From Caballeronia fortuita (lineage in GTDB: Bacteria > Pseudomonadota > Gammaproteobacteria > Burkholderiales > Burkholderiaceae): a stretch of 64,000 nt of DNA. Where the stretch lies: contig NZ_FCNX02000005.1 of assembly GCF_001544835.2 (NCBI RefSeq), forward strand, positions 186,001-250,000, written 5' to 3'. A model generated the notes under the pieces. The model made no database searches. It was not told where the DNA came from and saw nothing but the letters and a program-made list of their open reading frames with translations. The position numbers and the translations under genes are program-made. This document shows, one piece after another, positions 8,095 through 17,470 of the stretch (its first letter is position 1; each line of letters begins with the position of its first letter).

Positions 8095-8751
8095 TCAGGC
8101 TGCTTCGGTCAGCGGCGCGTATTGGAGCGGCACCTTGGCGAGCTTCTGCAATTCCTCGAACGACAGGCCGTCCACGATTTCGCGCACGACGAAGCCTTCC
8201 GGCGTGACGTCGAATACGGCGAGATCCGTGTACACGCGATTCACGCAGTCCACGCCCGTCACCGGATACGTGCACACGTCGACGAGCTTGCTCTCGCCCT
8301 GCTTCGTGAGCAATTCCATCATCACGTAGACCTGCTTCGCGCCGATCGCGAGGTCCATCGCGCCGCCGACAGCCGGAATCGCGTCGGGCGCGCCGGTGTG
8401 CCAGTTGGCGAGATCGCCCTTAGCGGACACCTGGAACGCGCCGAGCACGCAGAAGTCGAGATGGCCGCCGCGCATCATCGCGAACGAATCCGCGTGATGG
8501 AAATATGCGCCGCCGGTGAGCAGCGTGACGTGCTGCTTGCCTGCGTTGATGAGTTCGTCGTCTTCCTCGCCCTTGGCGGGCGCCGGGCCCATGCCGAGCA
8601 GGCCGTTTTCGCTATGCAGGAAGATTTCGCGATCCGCCGCGAGATGGTTGGCGACGAGCGTGGGCACGCCGATGCCGAGGTTCACGTACGCGCCTTCGGG
8701 AATGTCCGCGGCCACGCGCTTGGCCATTTCGTCACGAGTGAGTTTTTTCAT
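8095..8751 (-). CDS. pcaJ: 3-oxoadipate CoA-transferase subunit B PcaJ
   Basis: The 218-residue beta subunit of the family I CoA-transferase moves CoA from succinyl-CoA to 3-oxoadipate. The SENGLLGMGP motif contains the glutamate that forms the enzyme-CoA thioester (Glu48). AYVNLGIGVPTLVANH and GGAMDLAIGAKQ are further family landmarks. An AAGGA ribosome binding site precedes the start, and the gene follows pcaI by 12 bases. It is a paralogue of scoB at 26225-26866; the position in the pca operon decides between them. Confidence 0.94.
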   Translation of the reverse strand: MKKLTRDEMAKRVAADIPEGAYVNLGIGVPTLVANHLAADREIFLHSENGLLGMGPAPAKGEEDDELINAGKQHVTLLTGGAYFHHADSFAMMRGGHLDFCVLGAFQVSAKGDLANWHTGAPDAIPAVGGAMDLAIGAKQVYVMMELLTKQGESKLVDVCTYPVTGVDCVNRVYTDLAVFDVTPEGFVVREIVDGLSFEELQKLAKVPLQYAPLTEAA

Positions 8752-8763
8752 GGCTTCGATCCT

Positions 8764-9456
8764 TTAAGCGGCGAGTTCGGCTTGATGCACGGCTTGCGGC
8801 ACTTCCACGACGCGCTGCACGAAGATGCCCGGCGTCACGATATTCTCGGGGTCCAGTTCGCCGAGCGCCACGACCTTCGACACCTGCACGATAGCCGTCT
8901 TCGCCGCGCTCGCCATGATCGGCCCGAAGTTGCGCGCAGTTTTACGATAGACCAGATTCCCCCAACGGTCGCCCTTGTACGCCTTCACGAGCGCGAAATC
9001 GGCGTGCAGCGGCGCTTCGAGCACGTAGTGCCGTCCGTCGATGACACGCGTTTCCTTGCCTTCGGCGAGCTTCGTGCCGTAGCCCGTCGGCGTGAAGAAT
9101 CCGCCGATGCCCGCGCCCGCCGCGCGGATGCGTTCCGCCAGATTGCCTTGCGGCACGAGTTCCAGCTCGATCTCGCCCGCGCGATAGAGCGCGTCGAACA
9201 CATGCGAATCCGTCTGGCGCGGGAACGAGCAGATGATCTTGCGCACGCGCTTTGCCTTTAGAAGCGCGGCGAGTCCCGTGTCGCCGTTGCCGGCGTTGTT
9301 GTTGACGATCGTGAGTTCGCGCGCGCCCTGCTCGATGAGCGCGTCGATCAGCTCGGACGGCATGCCCGCCGTGCCGAAACCGCCGATCATGATGGTCGCG
9401 CCGTCGTGAACATCGGCCACGGCCGAGGCGAGCGAATCGAAAATCTTGTTGATCAT
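8764..9456 (-). CDS. pcaI: 3-oxoadipate CoA-transferase subunit A PcaI
   Basis: The 230-residue alpha subunit pairs with PcaJ. The glycine-rich IMIGGFGTAGMPSELI loop near residues 21-36 and the FFTPTGYGTKLAEGKE segment are characteristic of the A subunit of family I CoA-transferases. It is the first gene of the leftward pca operon, and its promoter must lie in the 198-base gap shared with the divergent pcaR. Two palindromes at 9516-9553 in that gap are likely operator sites. AGGAA lies just upstream of the ATG. Confidence 0.94.
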   Translation of the reverse strand: MINKIFDSLASAVADVHDGATIMIGGFGTAGMPSELIDALIEQGARELTIVNNNAGNGDTGLAALLKAKRVRKIICSFPRQTDSHVFDALYRAGEIELELVPQGNLAERIRAAGAGIGGFFTPTGYGTKLAEGKETRVIDGRHYVLEAPLHADFALVKAYKGDRWGNLVYRKTARNFGPIMASAAKTAIVQVSKVVALGELDPENIVTPGIFVQRVVEVPQAVHQAELAA

Positions 9457-9515
9457 TGCCGTTCCTGTCTGTCTCGAACTGGGGTTTACCTGCTCGTCAG
9501 CGCGCTTGCGCCGAA

Positions 9516-9553
9516 ATGTTCGTCATGCGAACATGGATTCGTTTAGCGAACAT
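9516..9553. promoter_or_regulatory. two tandem palindromes, probable PcaR operator
   Basis: ATGTTCG-TCATG-CGAACAT at 9516-9534 and TTCG-TTTAG-CGAACAT ending at 9553 share the pattern TTCG-N5-CGAA, with centres 19 bases apart, about two helical turns. They lie between divergent pcaI and pcaR, where an IclR-type regulator binds in other bacteria. The binding assignment is inferred from position and symmetry. Confidence 0.6.
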
Positions 9554-9654
9554 CGGCATGGTAGTCCCGCATTCGTTGTCGTGTCAACGAAGCAAGTGCG
9601 AACTGCGGGTTTTCACGAAGGCGCGCGGCGCTCGCGCGGCCGGTTCGCGCTTAC

Positions 9655-10485
9655 ATGAAGAGTCTTATGAAGAATTCAGTCGCTCCTAATTCCGACGCCG
9701 AGCCGCAAGACGCGCAGTCGCGTCCCGGCGATGCCTACGTGCAGTCGTTCGCGCGCGGCCTCGCCGTGATCCGTTCGTTCGACGCGAGCCGCCCCGCCCA
9801 GACGCTCACCGATGTCGCCGCCGCGACGGGCCTCACGCGCGCGGGCGCGCGGCGCATCCTTTTGACGCTGCAGGCACTCGGTTATGTCGAAGCGGATGGA
9901 CGGCTTTTCCAACTGACGCCGAAAATCCTCGATCTCGGCTTCGCGTATCTGACGTCGATGCCCTTCTGGAATCTCGCCGAGCCGGTGATGGAAGATCTCG
10001 TCGAGCAAGTGCACGAAAGCTGTTCGGCGGCCGTGCTCAACGGCGCGGAAATCGTCTACGTGCTGCGCGTGCCGACGCACAAGATCATCACGCAGAATCT
10101 GTCGATCGGCAGCCGCTTGCCCGCGTTCTGCACGTCGATGGGCCGCGTCCTGCTCGCCGCGCTCGATCCGGCGCGCCTAGACGAAGCGCTCGATGCGAGT
10201 TCGCTCGTCGCGCGCACGCCGCGCACGATCATCGACCGCGACGCGCTCAAGGAAGCGATCGCCGTCGTGCGGCGCCAGGGCTGGGCGATCGTCGATCAGG
10301 AACTGGAAGAAGGACTGATTTCGATGTCCGCGCCGATCCACGACCGGCAAGGGCGCGTAATCGCGGCGCTGAACATCAGCGGCAATGCGCAGCGCAAGAA
10401 CGCAAAGCAGATGGTGAAGGCGTTTCTCGAGCCGCTGCAGGAAGCGGCGCAGCGCGTGTCGGACATGGTCGCGCGTCGCGGATGA
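9655..10485 (+). CDS. pcaR: IclR-family regulator of the pca operon, PcaR
   Basis: The 276-residue regulator has an N-terminal winged helix (SFARGLAVIRSFDASRPAQTLTDVAAATGLTRAGARRIL, written here as a region at about residues 24-62) and a C-terminal IclR effector domain with SCSAAVLNGAEIVYVLRVP and GWAIVDQELEEGLISMSAPI. In pseudomonads and acinetobacters such proteins sense 3-oxoadipate and activate the pca genes; the same is inferred here from the divergent position next to pcaI. The start could be 9655 or 9667 (MKNSV); neither has a strong ribosome binding site. The following LysR gene begins seven bases after the stop. Confidence 0.9.
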   Translation: MKSLMKNSVAPNSDAEPQDAQSRPGDAYVQSFARGLAVIRSFDASRPAQTLTDVAAATGLTRAGARRILLTLQALGYVEADGRLFQLTPKILDLGFAYLTSMPFWNLAEPVMEDLVEQVHESCSAAVLNGAEIVYVLRVPTHKIITQNLSIGSRLPAFCTSMGRVLLAALDPARLDEALDASSLVARTPRTIIDRDALKEAIAVVRRQGWAIVDQELEEGLISMSAPIHDRQGRVIAALNISGNAQRKNAKQMVKAFLEPLQEAAQRVSDMVARRG

Positions 10486-10492
10486 CGCTGCC

Positions 10493-11416
10493 ATGCATGA
10501 TCTCGACCTCAACCTGATTCCGTACCTCGTCGCTATCGAGGAGACGCGCAACGTGAGCCGCGCCGCCGAGCGCCTCGGCGTCAGTCAGCCGCGCGTGTCG
10601 ACGGCGCTCGCGCGGCTGCGCGAATACTTCAACGACCCGCTCTTCGTGCGGACCTCGCGCGGCATGGAGCCGACGCCGCGCACCATCGCGCTCGTGCCCG
10701 CGGCGCGCGAGGCGCTTGCGCGAATCGAACGCGGCTTGCTGGATCGGCAGCATTTCGATCCGTCGACGAGCACGGAGACGTTTTCGATCGCGCTTTCCGA
10801 TGTCGGCGAGATCGTGTTCCTGCCGCGACTTTTGCAGGCTTTTGCGACAGAAGCGCCGGATGCGAATTTGAGGTCGGTGTCGGCATCGCACGGGGAAGTC
10901 GAGCGCGGACTCGAAGCGGGCGATATCGATCTCGCCGTCGGCTATTTTCCAGATCTGCGCGGTAACAATTTTTTTCAACAACGCCTCTTCTCGCATCGGT
11001 TCATTTGCCTGATGCGCCGCGATCATCCCTATGCGAACGAGCCGCTCACGCTGGAGCGCTTCATGGAATGCGGCCACGCTGTCGTGCGCGCCGAAGGCCG
11101 CAGCCAGGAAGTGCTCGAGAATCATCTCGACAAGGAACGCGTGCGGCGCCGCGCCGTGCTCGAAACGCCGCACTTCATGAGTCTGCCGTTCATCTTGTCG
11201 CGCACGGATCTGATCGCGACGGTGCCGCATGCGATCGGCTTCGCGTATGTCGCCGAACACGCGTCGATCACACTCGCCGAGCCGCCGCTCGCGTTGCCGC
11301 GCTTCGATCTGAAGCAGCACTGGCATCGCAAGTTTCACAACGATGCGCGCACGATGTGGCTGCGCGGCATCGTCGCATCACTCTTCAACGACGAACTCGA
11401 CGAGTGGCCCAAGTAG
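10493..11416 (+). CDS. LysR-family regulator, NahR/NodD-like subgroup
   Basis: The 307-residue LysR-type regulator has a winged-helix domain at residues 1-65 (NVSRAAERLGVSQPRVSTAL) and a periplasmic-binding-like effector domain from about 95. The DPLFVRTSRGMEPTPRT stretch after the helix-turn-helix and the C-terminal LKQHWHRKFHNDARTMWLR are typical of the NahR/NodD/LinR subgroup, which often senses aromatic compounds. It starts seven bases after pcaR and is probably co-transcribed with it. No divergent target is adjacent, so the target is unknown; a part in aromatic degradation is inferred from the neighbours. Confidence 0.85.
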   Translation: MHDLDLNLIPYLVAIEETRNVSRAAERLGVSQPRVSTALARLREYFNDPLFVRTSRGMEPTPRTIALVPAAREALARIERGLLDRQHFDPSTSTETFSIALSDVGEIVFLPRLLQAFATEAPDANLRSVSASHGEVERGLEAGDIDLAVGYFPDLRGNNFFQQRLFSHRFICLMRRDHPYANEPLTLERFMECGHAVVRAEGRSQEVLENHLDKERVRRRAVLETPHFMSLPFILSRTDLIATVPHAIGFAYVAEHASITLAEPPLALPRFDLKQHWHRKFHNDARTMWLRGIVASLFNDELDEWPK

Positions 11417-11481
11417 GCGTTCACGCAGCCTCGATCAATCCGGCTAACATGAGCGTTTTGTTTCCCCGCAGGAAATGATCG

Positions 11482-12372
11482 ATGGACGCTCTGACCAGCT
11501 TGCGCGTGTTTCGCCAGGTCGTCGAAGCAGGCAGCTTCGTGAAGGCTGCGGAACGGCTCGACATATCGACGGCGATGACGAGCAAGCACGTCGCCAATCT
11601 GGAACGGCAACTCGGCGTGCGTCTTCTGAACCGCACGACGCGCCATCTGAGTCTCACCGAAGCCGGCAACGTGTATTACGAGCAGTGCAGCGAGGCGCTC
11701 GATATCCTCCAGGCCGCCGAAGCCGCCGTCGGCGCCCAGACCGCGCAGCCGCAAGGCGTGCTCAAAGTGACCGCGCCGGGCTGGTTCGCCAATCGCAAGT
11801 TCGCGGACCTGCTCGTCGCGTATCAGACGCGCTATCCGGGCGTGCTCGTCGATCTGCGGCTGGAGAACCGCTTCGTCGATCTCGTCGAGGAAGGCTACGA
11901 CATGGCGATTCGCGCGACCTCCGAGCCGTCGCCGTCGCTGATCGTGCGGCCCTTGTGCAAGATGCCCTTCATGCTCGCAGCCTCGCGCGCGTATCTCGAA
12001 CAGCACGGCAAGCTGCGCCATCCGGACGACGTCGCGCGTCACCGATTCGTGTTGCCGACGTACACCAACATCGACGCCGTCACGCTGACCGGTCCCGACG
12101 GCGCGTTCACCGTGAAGAATCAGGCCGTGCTCAAGACCAACGATACGTCGATGGCGCTGCAACTCGTGCGCGCCGGGCTCGGGCTCGCGTACTTTCCGGC
12201 GTGGATCGTCGAGCCGGAACTGGCGTCGGGCGCGCTCGTGCGCGTGCTGCCCAGCTATGCGGCGTTCGCGCCGTCCGTGTACGCGGTGTATACGAGCCGC
12301 AAATACATGACGACGAAGGTACGGACTTTCATCGATTTTCTGTCGGAAGCACTAGCCGAACAGCCAATGTAA
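11482..12372 (+). CDS. LysR-family regulator, CrgA/DmlR-like
   Basis: The 296-residue LysR-type regulator carries SLRVFRQVVEAGSFVKAAERL at the N terminus, LLNRTTRHLSLTEAGNVYYEQC after the recognition helix and a substrate-binding domain with VDLRLENRFVDLVEEGYDMAIR. These are hallmarks of the very numerous CrgA/DmlR/AaeR-like subgroup. It lies 65 bases after the previous LysR gene on the same strand; whether they form one transcript is unclear. There is no divergent partner gene, so its target cannot be told from context. Confidence 0.85.
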   Translation: MDALTSLRVFRQVVEAGSFVKAAERLDISTAMTSKHVANLERQLGVRLLNRTTRHLSLTEAGNVYYEQCSEALDILQAAEAAVGAQTAQPQGVLKVTAPGWFANRKFADLLVAYQTRYPGVLVDLRLENRFVDLVEEGYDMAIRATSEPSPSLIVRPLCKMPFMLAASRAYLEQHGKLRHPDDVARHRFVLPTYTNIDAVTLTGPDGAFTVKNQAVLKTNDTSMALQLVRAGLGLAYFPAWIVEPELASGALVRVLPSYAAFAPSVYAVYTSRKYMTTKVRTFIDFLSEALAEQPM

Positions 12373-12516
12373 TTAGGATTACTCTTATTTTAGCGTCGCA
12401 CCTCGCGTGTAATCATCGCGCCCGCTTCCGGATCGGGCGATTGCGAGGTGACAAAAAATTTCATCGTTCGCGCCGCCGGGATCGTTCCCGTTACCCGCAC
12501 GCGAGGCACGCGCGAT

Positions 12517-12927
12517 ATGGAATTTCCCTGGCTTCCCCTGTCATTCATTCTGACGTTGCTCGGAGTCACGCTCTTCATCTGCAGCACGCTGAATGCGAGC
12601 GAAGGCGCTCTGCGGTGGAACGGCGCGCTGATCTTTCTCGTTCTGTGCTGCGCGGCCATGCTGCTCGACTTCACGCTGACGATGATCTTCGCGTCGGCAG
12701 GCTTCGCAGAGCGCACGCGGTACGACAGCTACGGATCGCGGATCGCATGGAGCGAGCGCATCCTCACGTACCTGATTCCATGCGTGATTTCGATGCTTTT
12801 GGCGCTGAGGTTTCGTCGACGTCAACATTCTGCGCGCGAGCCCGGCCGCCTCGGAAACGATGCCGCGCGTGAAAACCCGGCGGAGATTCAAACCTTCCGT
12901 CGCACACGTGCGAAGCTGAGGATATGA
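12517..12927 (+). CDS. small predicted inner-membrane protein
   Basis: The 136-residue product has three hydrophobic segments (about residues 5-24, 34-58 and 82-98) and a basic C-terminal tail. I do not recognise a family. The start at 12517 is chosen because GAGG lies ten bases upstream and the protein then begins at its first membrane helix; a GTG at 12448 would add 23 residues. It stands alone between a LysR gene and tRNA-Pro, with a normal high-GC composition. Real coding is likely but not certain. Confidence 0.55.
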   Translation: MEFPWLPLSFILTLLGVTLFICSTLNASEGALRWNGALIFLVLCCAAMLLDFTLTMIFASAGFAERTRYDSYGSRIAWSERILTYLIPCVISMLLALRFRRRQHSAREPGRLGNDAARENPAEIQTFRRTRAKLRI

Positions 12928-12977
12928 CGAGCGTCGAGTGAATTTGGTAAGTGCGACAGCGAATTTGTTCGAAGCAG

Positions 12978-13006
12978 TTCTACTATTCGTTTCGCTCTGA
13001 TATACT
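12978..13006 (+). promoter_or_regulatory. predicted promoter of tRNA-Pro
   Basis: TATACT at 13001-13006 lies ten bases before the tRNA, with the weak -35 TTCTAC 17 bases upstream at 12978-12983. Position and the good -10 element support it. Confidence 0.5.
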
Positions 13007-13016
13007 TTCGCTCTTT

Positions 13017-13093
<77 letters not shown>

Positions 13094-13100
13094 GGAAATC

Positions 13101-13133
13101 AAAGGCTCTCCGGCTTCTGGCCGGAGAGCCTTT
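13101..13133 (+). terminator. Rho-independent terminator of tRNA-Pro
   Basis: A perfect 14-bp stem (13101-13114 with 13120-13133, loop TTCTG) is followed by TTTTCTTT, eight bases past the tRNA. Confidence 0.93.
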
Positions 13134-13192
13134 TTTCTTTGGCTCATCGCGAGTCGCCGCATCGATCCATCGATCAATTCGAGCAGAAAAGA

Positions 13193-13447
13193 ATGGCATA
13201 CAACAAGCTCAACAACCCGCGCGCGTTTCCCGGCACTAGCAACTACGGCATGTCCCTGCGTGACTACTTTGCTGGCCAGGCGATGGCCGCCGATTTCGCC
13301 GATGCGGCCATCCCCAACGACGCGTCGTCCGCACTTCTCGAAGCACGCGCGCAACTCTACTACCGCTTGGCCGATGCCATGCTCAAGGTCCGCGCAGATG
13401 ATGAAGCGCTGACCAGCACGAACTCGATGATGGGCATGCGCGTCTGA
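13193..13447 (+). CDS. phage-like conserved small protein
   Basis: The 84-residue protein begins [12 protein letters not shown] and has the segment [18 protein letters not shown]. The [12 protein letters not shown] pattern recurs in small hypothetical proteins of phages and prophages in proteobacteria, followed as here by a helical stretch ([18 protein letters not shown]). No function is known. It lies 100 bases after tRNA-Pro, a common integration site, but no integrase or other phage gene accompanies it, so it may be the last remnant of an element or a domesticated gene. The start was taken at the ATG after a purine-rich AGAAAAGA stretch. Confidence 0.65.
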   Translation: MAYNKLNNPRAFPGTSNYGMSLRDYFAGQAMAADFADAAIPNDASSALLEARAQLYYRLADAMLKVRADDEALTSTNSMMGMRV

Positions 13448-13584
13448 CATCATGTGTTGTCGCCCGTCCCGGCCGCGAAACGAGCGCGCTTCACTGTATA
13501 TTCAGACATAAGAATCGCAAAAAATACTTGTGTGTCAGTGCTTTAAGCCCTAGTCTTAACGTGACACATAAGGAACGGCGTCCC

Positions 13585-13932
13585 ATGCCTTTGTCTGTCC
13601 CAGCGCCCGCGCAACAGCGGCGCAATCGCTCCCGTCGAACCCACTCTGCTCTGCGCGCCGAAGTCGCGCGATGGTTCGATGCGGGGAGCCGCGCGCGCGT
13701 CACGCGCTTCGGGCGCATCTATCCCGGCGGCAGCCGCTATGTGTGCGTCAGCGCCACGAGACCAGGACGATGCTTCGCACTCTACTTCTTTCATCACGGC
13801 GCCGGCGACTGGCGCATCTATCCGCCCTGGGGCGTCGGGCCGAGCATTGTCTATTGGTCGGTCAAGATGAAGCTGCCGGCTTCGCAAGCGCCCGGTCCCA
13901 AGAAGCGCTTTCGCGTAGGCGTCAAGCCTTGA
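13585..13932 (+). CDS. hypothetical protein
   Basis: The 115-residue basic protein is of unknown function. The central part is rich in aromatic residues (YVCVSATRPGRCFALYFFHH, then GDWRIYPPWGVGPSIVYWSV), suggesting a small folded beta domain between basic ends. The ATG at 13585 has AGGAA at 13571-13575. The 5' region contains the inverted repeat TGTGTCA (13531-13537) and TGACACA (13562-13568), which could fold in the leader or bind a regulator. The gene is convergent with merR. Confidence 0.6.
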   Translation: MPLSVPAPAQQRRNRSRRTHSALRAEVARWFDAGSRARVTRFGRIYPGGSRYVCVSATRPGRCFALYFFHHGAGDWRIYPPWGVGPSIVYWSVKMKLPASQAPGPKKRFRVGVKP

Positions 13933-13978
13933 GCATGACGTCTTGAGCCGCAAGCAGCGCCCGATGCACGGACGGAAA

Positions 13979-14002
13979 AAAGCCGCGTCGATGCGCGGCT
14001 TT
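13979..14002 (-). terminator. Rho-independent terminator of merR
   Basis: A 9-bp stem (AAAGCCGCG with CGCGGCTTT) is followed on the minus strand by a T-run (complement of GGAAAAAA). It ends the leftward pheST-ihfA-merR transcript. Confidence 0.85.
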
Positions 14003-14024
14003 GCGAGTTGAATCGTAACGGCGA

Positions 14025-14405
14025 TCACCCACCCAGCAGATCGATCACCTGAAGAATATCCTTGCGCAGTTGATCGACATCGACGCTCGCCTGAGCTTGC
14101 GTCGAAGTTTGCGCTTCGATCATGTCGGCTTCGTCGCTGGTTGCGCGGCCTTGTGAATCGAGCCGATTGCGCGCGCCGTTGATCGTGAAGCCCTGTTCAT
14201 ATAGCAACTCGCGAATCCGCCGGATCAGCAGGACTTCGTGATGCTGATAGTAGCGGCGATTGCCGCGCCGCTTGACCGGCCTCAGTTGCGTGAACTCCTG
14301 CTCCCAATAGCGCAGCACGTGAGGCTTGACGCCGCACAGCTCGCTGACTTCGCCAATCGTGAAGTAACGCTTGGCGGGGATCGGAGGCAAGACGACTTTT
14401 TCCAT
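14025..14405 (-). CDS. MerR-family transcriptional regulator
   Basis: The 126-residue product has one MerR-type winged helix at residues 13-80 (YFTIGEVSELCGVKPHVLRY and RRIRELLYEQGFTINGARNR), then an acidic, Gln/Thr-rich linker and a short helix. No metal-binding cysteine pair is present, so this is not a metal sensor. A MerR gene directly after ihfA and before tRNA-Pro is conserved in betaproteobacteria, but its target is not known. It is 88 bases downstream of ihfA and followed by a terminator. Confidence 0.9.
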   Translation of the reverse strand: MEKVVLPPIPAKRYFTIGEVSELCGVKPHVLRYWEQEFTQLRPVKRRGNRRYYQHHEVLLIRRIRELLYEQGFTINGARNRLDSQGRATSDEADMIEAQTSTQAQASVDVDQLRKDILQVIDLLGG

Positions 14406-14493
14406 CGTCGATCAACCATCGTTATAAGTGATGTCGATTGAAGCGCGGTGGTCAGGCAGCGCGGCGCGCGGATCATCGCACGCCGCCGGGACA

Positions 14494-14898
14494 TCAGCGA
14501 GTGAGATCGGTCTCCGCTCCCGTTTCGACCAGCGCCTTCAGCTTCTGACTTGCATGAAACGTGACGACCCGCCGCGCGGCGATAGGAATCGCCTCGCCCG
14601 TCTTGGGGTTGCGGCCTGGACGCTGAGGCTTGTCGCGCAGCTGGAAATTGCCGAAGCCGGAGAGCTTGACGCTCTCGCCGCTCTCCAGCGCATCGCGGAT
14701 GACTTCGAAGAACGCTTCGACCATGTCCTTGGCTTCGCGCTTGTTCAGACCGACGTGGTCGAACAGCATTTCCGCCAGTTCGGCTTTGGTGAGCGTCGGC
14801 GTGTCGCCGGGTGCGCTCGAGGTCTGGGTATCTCGGGTCATGGCGCTACGCTGCGCCGAAAGAAGGGCTTCGAAATCACTCGAGTTCATTTGGTTCAT
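14494..14898 (-). CDS. ihfA: integration host factor alpha subunit
   Basis: The 134-residue DNA-bending protein has the HU/IHF fold with [20 protein letters not shown], the [23 protein letters not shown] arm base and [20 protein letters not shown], which carries the intercalating proline loop. An N-terminal extension of about 36 residues relative to the E. coli protein is usual in Burkholderia; an internal ATG (MTRDTQ) could also serve. IHF-alpha pairs with IhfB and shapes promoters, integration sites and replication origins. It follows pheT by 62 bases, as in E. coli. Confidence 0.96.
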   Translation of the reverse strand: MNQMNSSDFEALLSAQRSAMTRDTQTSSAPGDTPTLTKAELAEMLFDHVGLNKREAKDMVEAFFEVIRDALESGESVKLSGFGNFQLRDKPQRPGRNPKTGEAIPIAARRVVTFHASQKLKALVETGAETDLTR

Positions 14899-14960
14899 AT
14901 CGGTAAAACGGCGCTTGCCACATTGAAGACTTGGCGATCGACGGACGGGCCAACTGCAGG

Positions 14961-17393
14961 CTATCCGCGCAACCGCGCGCCGTGTACTCGAGCCAGGCGA
15001 TCCACCAGCGTTTTGATGGCCGTATCGACCGTTTCGTCCTGAAGCGTGCCGCCAGTATCTTGCAACGTTACACGGAAGGCAAGACTTTTCTCATGCGCTC
15101 CCAAGCCACCGGAAGTATTTGATTTTGGACGAAATTCATCGAAAAGCGCAACCCTTGTGACGTGTCTGCAAACGTCCTCCGAACGCGCGTTTTCGAGCTC
15201 GTCGAGCAACGCTTGCACAGGCACGTCCTGATCCACGACAACAGCAATATCGCGACGAACGGGCGGAAATTTCGAGACTTCCGACGGCGTCGGCAACGCG
15301 CGATCCATGAGCGCGTCGGCATCGATTTCGAAGAGGATTGGCGCGTTCGGCAGATCGTACTTTTGCAGCCAGCGCGGATGCAGCTCGCCGATCCAGCCGA
15401 CGGCGCGACCCGCCACTTCGATGCGCGCGCTGCGTCCCGGATGCAGCGCCGGATGCTCCGCCTTCACGAAGCGCGGCACGACCGGCGCGAAGAGCGCTTC
15501 GACATCGCCCTTCACGTCGAAGAAGTCGACGTTGCGCGACGCCACGCCCCATTGCTCCTCGATCACCGGGCCATACGCGAGGCCACCGATCATCTTCGGC
15601 TGCGCGAAGCCCTCGACCGTGAGCTCGCCCGCTTTCACCGTTGCATCGCGATGAAACACGCGGCCCGCCTCGAACACGCGCACGCGATCCGCGCGGCGGT
15701 TCAGGTTGTGACGCAACACTTCGATCAGGCTGCCGAACATCGTCGTACGCATGACCGATAGCTGGCTCGCAATCGGGTTCAACAGCTTGATCGGATTGTC
15801 GTTGCCGGCGAAGTCCTTTTCCCATTCGGCATCGACGAAGCTGAAGTTCACCGTCTCCGAATAATCGCGCGCGGCGACTTCATGGCGCAGCGTGTGGATC
15901 GAGCGCTTCGTTTCGTTCGTGATGCGCATTTCGCTACGCGCAACCGGCGGGCGCGCCGGAATCTTCTCGAAGCCGTAGATACGCGCGACTTCCTCGATCA
16001 GATCTTCTTCGATCTCGATATCGAAGCGATACGGCGGCGGCGTGACCTTGAAGGTGTCGCCGTCGCGCTCGAACGCGAGGTTCAGGCGCGTGAAAATCTG
16101 CGCGATCTCTTCCGCGCCGATTTCTACGCCGATGATGCGATGCGCACGCGACACGCGCATCGACACCGGATTGCGCTCCGGCACGTTGACGATCTGGTCG
16201 TCGACGGGACCGGCCTCGCCGCCGCAGATGTCGAGGATCAGGCGCGAGATGCGCTCGATATGCTCCACGGTCGTCGAGTAATCGACGCCGCGCTCGAAGC
16301 GATGCGCCGCATCGGTCGAGAAGTTGTACTTGCGCGCGCGGCCGCGGATTGCGTCCGGCCACCAGAAAGCGGCTTCGAGATAGATGTTCGTGGTGTCGAG
16401 CGACACGGCCGTGCTGTCGCCGCCCATGATGCCCGCGAGGCTTTCGACGTGACGATCGTCCGCAATGACGCCGACGGTTTCATCGAGCTCGACGGTGTTG
16501 CCGTTCAAAAGCTTCAGCGACTCGCCCTTCTTGCCCCAGCGCACTTCGATCGCGCCGTGGATCTTGTCCAGATCGAACACGTGCGTCGGACGGCCGAGTT
16601 CGAGCATTACGTAATTCGAGATGTCGACGAGCGCGGAGATGCTGCGCTGGCCCGCGCGTTCGAGTCGCTCGACCATCCATTGCGGCGTCTTCGCGTGCGC
16701 GTTCACGCCACGAATCACGCGGCCCGAAAAACGGCCGCACAGATCGGGCGCGAGCACCTTTACCTGTAGCTTTTCGTCGAGCTTCGTTTCGACGGCGGGC
16801 ATGTCGATTTGTTTGAGCGGCGCGCCGGTGATCGCGGCGGTTTCGCGCGCGACGCCGAACACCGACAGACAATCCGCCTTGTTCGGCGTGAGCTTGATCT
16901 CGAAGACCGTGTCGTCGAGATTGAGCGCCTCGCGGATGTCCTGGCCGACCTTCGCATCGGCGGACAGGATCAAGAGGCCGCTGTGATCTTCCGACAGCTT
17001 GAGCTCGCGCGCCGAGCACAGCATGCCTTGGCTATCGACGCCGCGCAGCTTCGTCGGCTTGATCGCGAACGGCTCGCCGCCCGCTTCGGCCGGCGGCAAC
17101 ACGGCGCCGATCAGCGCGACCGGCACCTTGATGCCCGGCGCCACGTTCGGCGCGCCGCACACGATGTTGAGCGTCTCGCCCGTGCCGGCATCGACCTGAC
17201 AGACGTTGAGCTTGTCGGCGTTCGGATGCTTGGCGACTTCGAGCACTTGCCCGACGACGATCTTCGTGGTCGGCGGCGCGACCGGACGCAGGTCTTCCAC
17301 TTCGAGACCGGCCATCGTCAGCGCGTGCGCGAGTTCGTCGGTGGAGAGCTTGGGATCGACGAAACTGCGGAGCCAGGATTCTGGGAATTGCAT
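14961..17393 (-). CDS. pheT: phenylalanine--tRNA ligase beta subunit
   Basis: The 810-residue beta subunit of the heterotetrameric enzyme charges tRNA-Phe. Domains run in the expected order: an EMAP-like tRNA-binding domain (about 40-150; [21 protein letters not shown]), the B3/B4 editing region ([20 protein letters not shown]), B5 ([20 protein letters not shown]), a catalytic-like core without active site, and a C-terminal ferredoxin-like anticodon-binding domain ([19 protein letters not shown]). The length is normal. It lies 77 bases after pheS and 62 before ihfA, giving the pheS-pheT-ihfA arrangement of enterics. Confidence 0.97.
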   Translation of the reverse strand: MQFPESWLRSFVDPKLSTDELAHALTMAGLEVEDLRPVAPPTTKIVVGQVLEVAKHPNADKLNVCQVDAGTGETLNIVCGAPNVAPGIKVPVALIGAVLPPAEAGGEPFAIKPTKLRGVDSQGMLCSARELKLSEDHSGLLILSADAKVGQDIREALNLDDTVFEIKLTPNKADCLSVFGVARETAAITGAPLKQIDMPAVETKLDEKLQVKVLAPDLCGRFSGRVIRGVNAHAKTPQWMVERLERAGQRSISALVDISNYVMLELGRPTHVFDLDKIHGAIEVRWGKKGESLKLLNGNTVELDETVGVIADDRHVESLAGIMGGDSTAVSLDTTNIYLEAAFWWPDAIRGRARKYNFSTDAAHRFERGVDYSTTVEHIERISRLILDICGGEAGPVDDQIVNVPERNPVSMRVSRAHRIIGVEIGAEEIAQIFTRLNLAFERDGDTFKVTPPPYRFDIEIEEDLIEEVARIYGFEKIPARPPVARSEMRITNETKRSIHTLRHEVAARDYSETVNFSFVDAEWEKDFAGNDNPIKLLNPIASQLSVMRTTMFGSLIEVLRHNLNRRADRVRVFEAGRVFHRDATVKAGELTVEGFAQPKMIGGLAYGPVIEEQWGVASRNVDFFDVKGDVEALFAPVVPRFVKAEHPALHPGRSARIEVAGRAVGWIGELHPRWLQKYDLPNAPILFEIDADALMDRALPTPSEVSKFPPVRRDIAVVVDQDVPVQALLDELENARSEDVCRHVTRVALFDEFRPKSNTSGGLGAHEKSLAFRVTLQDTGGTLQDETVDTAIKTLVDRLARVHGARLRG

Positions 17394-17470
17394 GTGTGTC
17401 TACGTTCGAAATGTTTGGAGTCTCTCGATCGGCTTCTTTCGGACGCCGATCGCCGCGGGCGCTAAGCGCT

